NCBI GenBank assembly: GCA_017458145.1
Contig: JAFTGA010000027.1
Coordinates: forward strand, 1 to 32,312
DNA from: Bacteroidales bacterium
GTDB lineage: Bacteria; Bacteroidota; Bacteroidia; Bacteroidales; UBA932
Direction: 5' to 3'
Length of the DNA: 32,312 nucleotides
Notes under the pieces: generated by a model
Seen by the model: the letters and a program-made list of their open reading frames with translations, nothing else
Databases searched by the model: none
Told to the model about the DNA's origin: nothing
Translations under genes and position numbers: made by a program
Shown: piece after piece, positions 1-6,482 of the stretch
Numbering within the stretch: the first letter of the stretch is position 1
Layout of the letters: every line of letters begins with the position of its first letter

Positions 1-538
1 AGACCCGCGAGCGCACGCCGCCGCGGAAGGTGTAGAGCCACACGCAGAGCATCGTGGCGGCGATGTTGATCCAGAAAGGGATGCCCAGCGGCCCGAAGAC
101 CACGAGTTGCAGCACGATGGCCGTCAGATACATCCGCACCCCGCAGATGAGCAGCTTGGACAGCAGGAAGAACCCGGCGCCCGTGTAGTGGCTCCAGGTC
201 CCGAAACGCCCGTCGAGATAGCTGTAGAGGCTGGTCAGGTTCAGCCGGTAGTAGAGCGGCAGCAGGACATAAGCGATCACGGCGTAGCCCGCCACGAAGC
301 CCAAGGCCATCTGCAGGTAGGACCACTGCGAAGCCGCCACCATCCCCGGCACGGACACGAAGGTGATCCCGGAGATGGACGTGCTGACCATCGCCACGGC
401 CACGGCCCACCAGGGCGATTTCCGTCCGCCCCGGAAGAAATCGGCGCTGCCGCGGGCCTTGCGCGAAATCCACCACCCGGTGCCGATCACGGCGCCGAGG
501 TACAGGGCGATGACGCACAGCAGCAGGGCGGCGGACAT
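1..538 (-). CDS. Sodium:solute symporter (SSS family), N-terminal part
   Basis: This is the first ~179 residues of a membrane transporter that runs off the window edge. I translated it from the reverse strand, starting at the ATG at 538. It opens with a hydrophobic helix, then GxxxGWWISRKARGSADFF, then SPWWAVAVAMVSTSISGITF and a run of further hydrophobic segments with YYRLNLTSLYSYLDGRFG. The order of a short first helix, an 'SADFFRGGR' loop and an 'S-T-x-I-S-G' helix is typical of the SSS family (Na+-coupled uptake of sugars, amino acids, sialic acid or similar). The substrate cannot be told from this part. The start lies one base after the stop of the upstream gene (TGA-G-ATG), so the two genes are very probably co-transcribed and translationally coupled. 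Family assignment is fairly sure, substrate unknown. Confidence 0.8.
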   Translation of the reverse strand, partial: MSAALLLCVIALYLGAVIGTGWWISRKARGSADFFRGGRKSPWWAVAVAMVSTSISGITFVSVPGMVAASQWSYLQMALGFVAGYAVIAYVLLPLYYRLNLTSLYSYLDGRFGTWSHYTGAGFFLLSKLLICGVRMYLTAIVLQLVVFGPLGIPFWINIAATMLCVWLYTFRGGVRSRV

Positions 539-539
539 C

Positions 540-1544
540 TCAGAGCCGGAACAGGAGGCTGAAGCCGATCGGGAAATCGTAGCGCTGCCGCAGGCCGTTC
601 TCCCCGTAGCCGCCCATGCCGAAGCCGACGTTAAAACTCAGGGCTACGTGCGTGGCGATCCACCAGTCATACGCCATCTGCCCGACGAGGAAGGTGTCGT
701 AGGAATTGCCGATGGCGGGCTTGTAGCGCACGGAGAAACTCAGCCCGCCGTAGTCCAGCCCGGCGCCCACGCTCCAGGTGAACAAGGTGTTGACGCGCCA
801 CCGGTCCGGCAGGGCGTCCCGCCAGGTCGAAGTGCCGTTGTAGCTCCACCGGTCCGGCAGGATGGCCACGCCGGCGTCCGCGATCAGCGAGAAGCCGCCC
901 TGGCCGCCGAACCGGGCCTTGATGCGGCCCACGTTGCGCCAGGACTGCAGGGAGGAGAAATACTCCGTGCCCAGGCCGATCGCGAAATAGGGGAAGCGGC
1001 TGTCCTGGATGTCCCAGTTGTTGGCGGCCGCCGCGCCCATGGCGGCGGTGGCGCCGATTGCAGCCACGGCCATCCCGACGCCCGGAGCGGCGTTGTGCAT
1101 CGGCGAAAGCCCCCGGTACACCCGGCCGTAGTCGAGCGGCAGGGTGAAGAGCGGCACCCAGTTCATGAAAATGAATGCGAAGGCCTCGTCGCTGCGGTCC
1201 ACCTGCTGGAACTGTCCGCCCCGGATGTGCAGATAGACGACCTGCCCGGGCTGCGGGGTCACGAAGCCGTCCCAGCCGTTGTACACGCGGCCGTACTTGT
1301 CCACGGCCGTGATGCTGTGTCGCTCCGGGGTGGTGTCCACGCCAAGCGTGCCCTCGGTGTCCAGCAGCGGCTGCGTCTTGAAGGCGGCCGTCACGTCGCC
1401 GAGATATTCCTTGTCAATATAGATGCGCACAGGGACGATATCCGCGTTGTCCGTCCAGAAGCAGAGCGACTGGGCCGCTGCTGGGATTCCGCCCAGCACC
1501 CCGGCGAGCAGAATCAGGATCAGATGTGCCTTTTTCATGTTCAT
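540..1544 (-). CDS. Exported outer-membrane-barrel-like protein, unknown function
   Basis: A 334-residue protein with a clear N-terminal signal peptide (MNMKKAHLILILLAG...AAAQ, cleavage expected near residue 25). Residues ~35-115 resemble a small surface-attached or PEGA-like beta domain (RIYIDKEYLGDV, ERHSITAVDKYGR, GQVVYLHIRGG). The remainder is rich in alternating aromatic/hydrophobic strands (FAIGLGTEYFSS, FSLIADAGVAILP, LSFSVRYKPAIGNSYD, VALSFNVGFGMGG) and ends in a terminal aromatic strand (GFSLLFRL), as expected of an outer-membrane beta-barrel. I do not recognise a named family. The start could be the ATG at 1544 or the one six bases inside (1538); the signal peptide works with both. 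It lies directly upstream of the symporter, so a role in the same uptake process is possible but only inferred. Confidence 0.7.
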   Translation of the reverse strand: MNMKKAHLILILLAGVLGGIPAAAQSLCFWTDNADIVPVRIYIDKEYLGDVTAAFKTQPLLDTEGTLGVDTTPERHSITAVDKYGRVYNGWDGFVTPQPGQVVYLHIRGGQFQQVDRSDEAFAFIFMNWVPLFTLPLDYGRVYRGLSPMHNAAPGVGMAVAAIGATAAMGAAAANNWDIQDSRFPYFAIGLGTEYFSSLQSWRNVGRIKARFGGQGGFSLIADAGVAILPDRWSYNGTSTWRDALPDRWRVNTLFTWSVGAGLDYGGLSFSVRYKPAIGNSYDTFLVGQMAYDWWIATHVALSFNVGFGMGGYGENGLRQRYDFPIGFSLLFRL

Positions 1545-1556
1545 TCAAGTTTTGCC

Positions 1557-1564
1557 CAAAGATA
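1557..1564 (-). promoter_or_regulatory. Bacteroidetes -7 box for the exported barrel gene
   Basis: The reverse strand reads TATCTTTG, an exact match to the Bacteroidetes TAnnTTTG -7 element, 12 bases before the ATG at 1544. No convincing -33 TTG is seen at the usual 19-21 base distance. The implied 5' leader is only a few bases. Confidence 0.6.
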
Positions 1565-1615
1565 CAACAAAATCCATTCCAATAGCCCCTGCGGGAGAAT
1601 CTCCGAATAATTTCG

Positions 1616-1623
1616 TATATTTG
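1616..1623 (+). promoter_or_regulatory. -7 box of the suf operon
   Basis: TATATTTG matches the TAnnTTTG consensus and ends 8 bases before the sufB ATG at 1632. A start site 5-7 bases downstream of the box would make the transcript almost leaderless. No good -33 TTG is seen. The intergenic region (1545-1631) is shared with the divergent barrel gene promoter. Confidence 0.55.
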
Positions 1624-1631
1624 GCGTTTCA

Positions 1632-3083
1632 ATGGAAGAAATTATCAAAGATCTCGCCTCTGCGCAGGAATACAAGGAAGGCTTCGTGACCGAAGTCGAC
1701 CAGGAATACGTGCCCAAAGGACTCAACGAGGAGATTATCCGCCTGATCTCCGCCAAGAAGGGGGAGCCGGACTGGCTCTTGGAGTTCCGACTGGGTGCCT
1801 TCCGCCGCTGGCAGCAGATGACCCCGCCGTTCTGGGGCCATCTCCGTCTGCCGCGCATCGACTTCCAGGACATCATCTACTGGGCGGCGCCCAAGCGGGC
1901 CGAAGACCGCCCGGACGAGATCGATCCCGCCCTGATGGAGACCTTCGACAAGCTCGGCATCCCGCTTCGCGAGCGGGAGGTGCTGGCGGGCGTCAAGCCC
2001 AAGGGCGAGGTGGCGGTGGACGCCGTGTTCGACTCCGTGAGCGTCACGACCACCTTCCGCAAAACCCTGGCCGAGAAGGGTATCATCTTCTGCTCCTTCT
2101 CCGAGGCGGTGCGCGAGCATCCGGACTTGGTGCGCAAGTACCTGGCATCCGTGGTGCCGGCGGGCGACAACTACTACGCCGCGCTCAACTCCGCCGTCTT
2201 CTCCGACGGCTCCTTCTGCTACATTCCCAAGGGCGTGAAGTGCCCGATGGACCTGTCCAGCTACTTCCGGATCAACGCCTCCGGCACGGGGCAGTTCGAG
2301 CGCACGCTGATCATCGCCGACGAGGGCTCCTCGGTGAGCTATATGGAAGGCTGCACGGCCCCGATGCGCGATGAAAACCAGCTCCACGCCGCCGTGGTGG
2401 AGATCATCGTGGAGAAAGACGCCGACGTCAAGTACAGCACCGTGCAGAACTGGTATCCCGGCGACGCGCAGGGCCGCGGGGGGATCCTGAACCTCGTGAC
2501 CAAGCGCGGCATCTGCAAGGGCAGCGGCGCGCATCTCAGCTGGACCCAGGTCGAGACCGGCTCCGCCGTGACCTGGAAATACCCGTCCACCATCCTCAAG
2601 GGGGACTACTCCTCGTCCGAGTTCTACAGCGTCGCGATGACGAACAACTACCAGCAGGCCGACACGGGCACCAAGATGATCCACCTGGGCCGCGGCACCC
2701 GCAGCCGGGTGGTCTCCAAGGGCATCTCCGCGGGCCACAGCGAGAACAGCTACCGGGGCCTGGTGCAGATGGGCCCGGCGGCCGACGGTGCCCGCAACTA
2801 CTCTCAGTGCGACTCCCTGCTGATCGGCAGCCGCTGCGGAGCCCACACCTTCCCGGTGATCCGCAGCCGCAACCCGCGCGCTATCGTGGAGCACGAAGCC
2901 ACGACCTCCCGGATCAGCGAAGACCAGCTCTTCTACTGCACCCAGCGCGGCATCGCCTCCGAAGACGCCGTTGCGCTCATCGTGGGCGGCTACGCCCGCG
3001 AGGTCCTCTCGCGCCTGCCGATGGAATTCGCCGTCGAGGCGCAGAAACTCCTGTCCGTATCACTTGAAGGCGCCGTCGGATGA
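1632..3083 (+). CDS. sufB: Fe-S cluster assembly scaffold protein SufB
   Basis: A 483-residue SufB, the scaffold subunit of the SufBCD complex on which Fe-S clusters are built in the cytoplasm. Typical segments are [30 protein letters not shown] near residue 140, the [19 protein letters not shown] region, the beta-helix core, and the strongly conserved C-terminal block [17 protein letters not shown] followed by [22 protein letters not shown]. The Cys of CGAHTFP (residue 402) appears to correspond to the cluster-assembly Cys (Cys405) of E. coli SufB. Length is normal for the family. The start at 1632 gives the usual N-terminus. Its stop overlaps the next gene's start as ATGA, so it is coupled to pnuC rather than directly to sufC. 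Confidence 0.97.
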   Translation: MEEIIKDLASAQEYKEGFVTEVDQEYVPKGLNEEIIRLISAKKGEPDWLLEFRLGAFRRWQQMTPPFWGHLRLPRIDFQDIIYWAAPKRAEDRPDEIDPALMETFDKLGIPLREREVLAGVKPKGEVAVDAVFDSVSVTTTFRKTLAEKGIIFCSFSEAVREHPDLVRKYLASVVPAGDNYYAALNSAVFSDGSFCYIPKGVKCPMDLSSYFRINASGTGQFERTLIIADEGSSVSYMEGCTAPMRDENQLHAAVVEIIVEKDADVKYSTVQNWYPGDAQGRGGILNLVTKRGICKGSGAHLSWTQVETGSAVTWKYPSTILKGDYSSSEFYSVAMTNNYQQADTGTKMIHLGRGTRSRVVSKGISAGHSENSYRGLVQMGPAADGARNYSQCDSLLIGSRCGAHTFPVIRSRNPRAIVEHEATTSRISEDQLFYCTQRGIASEDAVALIVGGYAREVLSRLPMEFAVEAQKLLSVSLEGAVG

Positions 3084-3685
3084 GCTGGGTGGAGATCATA
3101 TCGGCCGTGCTGGGTCTGTCCTGCGTGTTCCTCGCGGGGCGGAACTCGAAGTTCAACTTCTGGGTGGGCTACATCTACAATATCTTCCTGTTCGTGCTCT
3201 TCTGGCGGCAGCACCTCTACAGCGCGATGCTCCTGCAGCCCGTCTCCTTCGGAATCAACCTGTTCGGCCACTGGCGCTGGACGCACCCCCGGGAGGAGGA
3301 GCGCAGCGCCGCCGATGCGGACCGGCTCAAGGTGGGGCGCATCGGCGCGGAACAGTGGCCCGGCCTCATCCTGATGGTGTGCGTGTTCGGGGCCGTCTGG
3401 GCGATGTGCCTGGACTGGCTGCCCGTCAAGTGGCCGGACGTCTTCCAGGCGGACCCGTCCCCCTGGCTGGACTCTTACCTGCTGATGTTCACGCTGCTGG
3501 CCCAGTACCTCAGCGCCCAGAAGTGCTGGGAGTGCTGGATCGTCTGGCTGATCGTCAACGCCGCCAACATCGTCCTCTATATCTCGTCCGGACTCTATCT
3601 GATGCCGGTTGTCAGCGCCCTGTACCTGGCGAACGGCATCTGGTCCCTCATCTCATGGAAAAAACTCTACAACAAGAATGAATAA
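3080..3685 (+). CDS. pnuC: PnuC-family vitamin transporter inside the suf operon
   Basis: A 201-residue membrane protein of the PnuC/SWEET-like family. It has about seven hydrophobic segments and the family hallmarks [14 protein letters not shown] and [18 protein letters not shown] near the N-terminal half, with [21 protein letters not shown] near the C-terminus (the W-rich helix that contacts substrate). PnuC proteins carry nicotinamide riboside by facilitated diffusion; relatives carry thiamine (PnuT), riboflavin (PnuX) or deoxynucleosides, so the substrate here is open. It overlaps sufB by four bases (ATGA) and sufC by eight, so it is an integral member of the operon. A transporter between sufB and sufC is unusual; the link may be NAD or thiamine supply, but that is inference. 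Confidence 0.9.
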   Translation: MSWVEIISAVLGLSCVFLAGRNSKFNFWVGYIYNIFLFVLFWRQHLYSAMLLQPVSFGINLFGHWRWTHPREEERSAADADRLKVGRIGAEQWPGLILMVCVFGAVWAMCLDWLPVKWPDVFQADPSPWLDSYLLMFTLLAQYLSAQKCWECWIVWLIVNAANIVLYISSGLYLMPVVSALYLANGIWSLISWKKLYNKNE

Positions 3686-4433
3686 CGACATCTTACTGGA
3701 AATCAAGGGCCTGCGTGCCGCCGTGGAAGGCCGGGAAATCCTCAAGGGGGTGGACCTGGTGATCCGGCGCGGCGAGGTGCATGCGGTGATGGGCCCCAAC
3801 GGGGCCGGCAAGAGCACGCTGGGCGCCGTCCTGGCGGGCCGGCCGACCTACGAAGTCACGGCGGGGACCGTCCGCTACGAGGGGCGCGACCTGCTGGCCA
3901 TGAGCCCGGAGGAGCGCTCCTGGGCGGGGCTTTTCCTGAGTTTCCAGTACCCGGTGGAGATTCCCGGCGTGAGCATCACCAACTTCATGAAAGCGGCGGT
4001 GAACGCGCGCCGCAAGGCGCAGGGGCTGTCCGAGCTTACCCCCGGCGAATACCTGAAGCTCCTCAAGGAGAAGATGGCGTTCGTGCAGATGAAAGGCGAA
4101 TTCGCCCGGCGCGAAGTCAATGTGGGCTTCTCCGGCGGCGAGAAGAAGCGGAACGAGATCTTCCAGATGGCGATGCTCGAGCCCGTGCTCAGCATCCTGG
4201 ACGAGACGGACTCCGGACTTGACGTGGACGCGCTGCGCATCGTCGCCGAAGGCGTGAACCGGATGCGCACCCCGCAGACCGCCTCCATCGTGATCACCCA
4301 TTACCAGCGCCTGCTGGAATACATCGTCCCCGACGTGGTGCACGTCCTCAAGGACGGGCGCATCGTCAGGACGGCCGGCCGCGAACTGGTGGACCGGATT
4401 GAAAAAGAAGGATACGAGAGCATCGATGGATAG
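3678..4433 (+). CDS. sufC: Fe-S cluster assembly ATPase SufC
   Basis: A 251-residue ABC-type ATPase that drives conformational change in the SufBCD scaffold. Visible motifs: Walker A GPNGAGKST (residues 39-47), Q-loop in LSFQYPVEIPGVS, ABC signature FSGGEKKRNE (starting at residue 151), Walker B and D-loop LSILDETDSGLDVDAL (from residue 171), and the switch His in IVITHYQRLL. The SufC-specific wording SGGEKKRNEIFQM separates it from other ABC ATPases. I chose the ATG at 3678 ([12 protein letters not shown]) because it gives the normal family length and overlaps the pnuC stop by eight bases; a longer in-frame reading to 3609 adds sequence unlike SufC. Confidence 0.97.
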   Translation: MNNDILLEIKGLRAAVEGREILKGVDLVIRRGEVHAVMGPNGAGKSTLGAVLAGRPTYEVTAGTVRYEGRDLLAMSPEERSWAGLFLSFQYPVEIPGVSITNFMKAAVNARRKAQGLSELTPGEYLKLLKEKMAFVQMKGEFARREVNVGFSGGEKKRNEIFQMAMLEPVLSILDETDSGLDVDALRIVAEGVNRMRTPQTASIVITHYQRLLEYIVPDVVHVLKDGRIVRTAGRELVDRIEKEGYESIDG

Positions 4434-5022
4434 CAGGGTTTACGTCATCGGGCGCGACAGCGTGCCCCAGTATTTCCGGCTGGAGGCCGGGGAGGCGCTC
4501 TCCCTGACCCTGGCCGTGCCGCCCGGCGTGTCGTGCCGCTACTGCCTGGAAGTGGACCTGGAGGGCCCCGGCGCCTCGCTGGACCTGGCCGGGCTGTACC
4601 TCTGCCCCGGGGCGGAGCAGGTGGACCTGCGCATCCTGGTGCGCCACAGCGTCGGCGGCTGCACCTCCCGCCAGCTCTTCAAGGGCATCGTCGGCGGGAC
4701 GGCCTCCGCCTCCTTCGACGGACTGATCTACGTGGCCCCCGACGCCCAGAAGACGGAGGCCTTCCAGGAGAACCACGCACTCCTGCTTTCCGACACGGCC
4801 CGGGCCGAATCCCGTCCGCAGCTGGAGATCTATGCCGACGACGTGCAATGCTCCCACGGCGCGACGACCGGCTACCTCAATCCCGAAGAATTGTTCTACC
4901 TGCGCTCGCGCGGCATCCCCGAAGCCGAGGCCCGGCACCTGCAGATGCAGGCCTTCCTCGCACCGGTGGCACGACGCCTGGGCGACGCCTTAGCCGATGA
5001 AATCCATGCAAGTCTTCCCTAA
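4426..5022 (+). CDS. sufD: Short SufD, Fe-S assembly protein lacking the N-terminal domain
   Basis: A 198-residue SufD core. The C-terminal signature is clear: ENHALLLSDTARAESRPQLEIYADDVQCSHGAT, then LNPEELFYLRSRGIPEAEA. The His of CSHGAT is the residue family that pairs with SufB at the assembly site. SufD of most bacteria is roughly 400-450 residues with an N-terminal helical domain before the beta-helix. Here that domain and part of the helix are absent, although the start at 4426 overlaps the sufC stop by eight bases exactly as sufC overlaps pnuC, and no in-frame or out-of-frame remnant fits between sufC and this start. It therefore looks like an established short form, not a fresh truncation. 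It could work as a minimal SufD partner of SufB. Identity is confident; function in the short form is inferred. Confidence 0.88.
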   Translation: MDSRVYVIGRDSVPQYFRLEAGEALSLTLAVPPGVSCRYCLEVDLEGPGASLDLAGLYLCPGAEQVDLRILVRHSVGGCTSRQLFKGIVGGTASASFDGLIYVAPDAQKTEAFQENHALLLSDTARAESRPQLEIYADDVQCSHGATTGYLNPEELFYLRSRGIPEAEARHLQMQAFLAPVARRLGDALADEIHASLP

Positions 5023-5761
5023 CATCAAGATCAACCTTGGACTGAGCGTCCTGCGCAAGCGTCCGGACGGCTACCACGACATTGAGACCCTCTTCGTCCC
5101 GTACTTCGGCATGACCGACGAGCTGGAGATCGTCCCTTCCGACAAACTGCGTTTCGTCCCCTCGGACAACGTCACCTGGGACGACGACCTGACGCTGCGC
5201 GCCTATGCCCTGCTCAAGTCCGACTTCGACCTGCCGCCGGTGGAGATCCGGCTGACCAAGCGCTCCGCCGTGGGCGCCGGCCTGGGCGGCGGCTCGGCCG
5301 ACGCCGCCTTCACGCTGATGGCGCTGACCGAGATGTTCCAGCTCGGGCTGGAGGACTGGCAGCTGGCGGACTACGCCGCCTGCCTGGGCTCCGACTGCTC
5401 CTTCTTCGTCTATAACCGCCCGATGCTGGGCGAGGGCCGCGGCGACGTCCTGACGGACTACGACCTGGACCTGTCGGACTACGAAATCCGGGTTGAGGTG
5501 CCCGAGGGCGTACACGTGAGCACGAGCGAGGCCTATTCGCGCGTCATCCCGCGCGAACGGCTCGCCCTGCCGCCGCTGCGCGAGGCGCTGCGCTACCCGG
5601 TGGAGATGTGGCAGGACGTGCTGTTCAACGACTTTGAGTCCTCGGTGTTCCTGCTCTACCCGGCGGTCGAGCGGCTCAAGGAGCGCTTCTACGCCGACGG
5701 CGCGGTCTACGCCTCAATGTCCGGCTCCGGCTCCGCCGTGTTCGGATTGTTCAGAAAATAA
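4997..5761 (+). CDS. ispE: 4-diphosphocytidyl-2-C-methyl-D-erythritol kinase
   Basis: A 254-residue GHMP kinase of the non-mevalonate (MEP) isoprenoid pathway, which phosphorylates CDP-ME at the 2-hydroxyl. The N-terminal substrate segment is FPNIKINLGLSVLRKRPDGYHDIETLF. The ATP-binding GHMP loop VGAGLGGGSADAAF lies at residues 92-105, and the third motif SMSGSGSAVFGLF is at the C-terminus. The start is either the ATG at 4997 (MKSMQVFPN) or at 5006 (MQVFPN); both overlap sufD (26 or 17 bases), which indicates coupling to the suf operon. The link is sensible because IspG and IspH of the same pathway are [4Fe-4S] enzymes. It is the last gene of the operon; no clear hairpin terminator follows. 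Confidence 0.96.
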   Translation: MKSMQVFPNIKINLGLSVLRKRPDGYHDIETLFVPYFGMTDELEIVPSDKLRFVPSDNVTWDDDLTLRAYALLKSDFDLPPVEIRLTKRSAVGAGLGGGSADAAFTLMALTEMFQLGLEDWQLADYAACLGSDCSFFVYNRPMLGEGRGDVLTDYDLDLSDYEIRVEVPEGVHVSTSEAYSRVIPRERLALPPLREALRYPVEMWQDVLFNDFESSVFLLYPAVERLKERFYADGAVYASMSGSGSAVFGLFRK

Positions 5762-5762
5762 T

Positions 5763-5770
5763 TATATTTG
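5763..5770 (+). promoter_or_regulatory. -7 box before the DUF975 gene
   Basis: TATATTTG, an exact TAnnTTTG match, lies 26 bases before the ATG at 5797 and just after the ispE stop. A strong -33 element at correct spacing is not evident. It probably starts the DUF975-flippase-glycosyltransferase transcript. Confidence 0.55.
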
Positions 5771-5796
5771 TTGTGTATTAATACCTTATTGAAAAG

Positions 5797-6477
5797 ATGA
5801 GAACGAATCAAGACTACAAGAACGCCGCCTTGGCCCGCCTGCGCGGCAACTGGACCCCTGCCGTCATCGCGACGCTGATCTATGTCGTCGTGGCTGTCAT
5901 CTGCACCGGATCGATGCAGCTCCCCACCTTCTTCAACAACAGTACCGTCGCTTTTTCTGACATGAATCCGGGTGCGATGCTCGGTTTCGGCGGCGCAGGC
6001 CTGTTGCTGAGCATCTTCGTCCTCGGTCCGCTGGAAGTTGGATTCAGCAATGCCAACAAGCTGGTTTATGAGCGCCGGGACTACGACGTGACCCGCAACA
6101 TGGCCGACCTCGCCATGTCCAACTATCTGCACAAGGTGTGGGGCATGTTCCTGGCGGGACTCAAGGTCGCCCTCTGGACCTGTCTTTTCTTCATCCCGGG
6201 CATCATCATGGGCTTCGCCTATGCGATGACCCCGTACATCCTCGAGGAGCATCCCGAGATCGGCGCCTGGGAGGCCAGCACCCGCAGCCGCGACATGATG
6301 CGGGGCCACAAGTTCGATCTCTTCTACCTGTATCTGAGCTTCATCGGCTGGATCCTGCTCGCGATCCTGACCTGCGGCATCGGCCTCCTGTGGCTGGAGC
6401 CGTATATGCAGGGCTCCGTGGCCGCTTTCTACAACGACCTCAAGGCTGAGCAGGGCGAGGCCGCCGTGCTCGAATAG
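5797..6477 (+). CDS. DUF975-family integral membrane protein
   Basis: A 226-residue protein with about five or six hydrophobic helices. It begins with the soluble lead MRTNQDYKNAALARLRGNW, seen in DUF975 proteins, which positions 'aRLkGNW' before the first membrane helix. Also typical are the PLEVGFSNANKLVYERRDYDV loop, GIIMGFAYAMTPYILEEHPE, SRDMMRGHKFDLFYLYLSFIGW and CGIGLLWLEPYMQGSVAAFYNDL. The family is widespread in Firmicutes and Bacteroidetes and its function is unknown. It ends five bases before the flippase fusion, so the two may share a transcript, but a functional link to polysaccharide export is only suggested by position. Confidence 0.85.
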   Translation: MRTNQDYKNAALARLRGNWTPAVIATLIYVVVAVICTGSMQLPTFFNNSTVAFSDMNPGAMLGFGGAGLLLSIFVLGPLEVGFSNANKLVYERRDYDVTRNMADLAMSNYLHKVWGMFLAGLKVALWTCLFFIPGIIMGFAYAMTPYILEEHPEIGAWEASTRSRDMMRGHKFDLFYLYLSFIGWILLAILTCGIGLLWLEPYMQGSVAAFYNDLKAEQGEAAVLE

Positions 6478-6482
6478 ACTTT

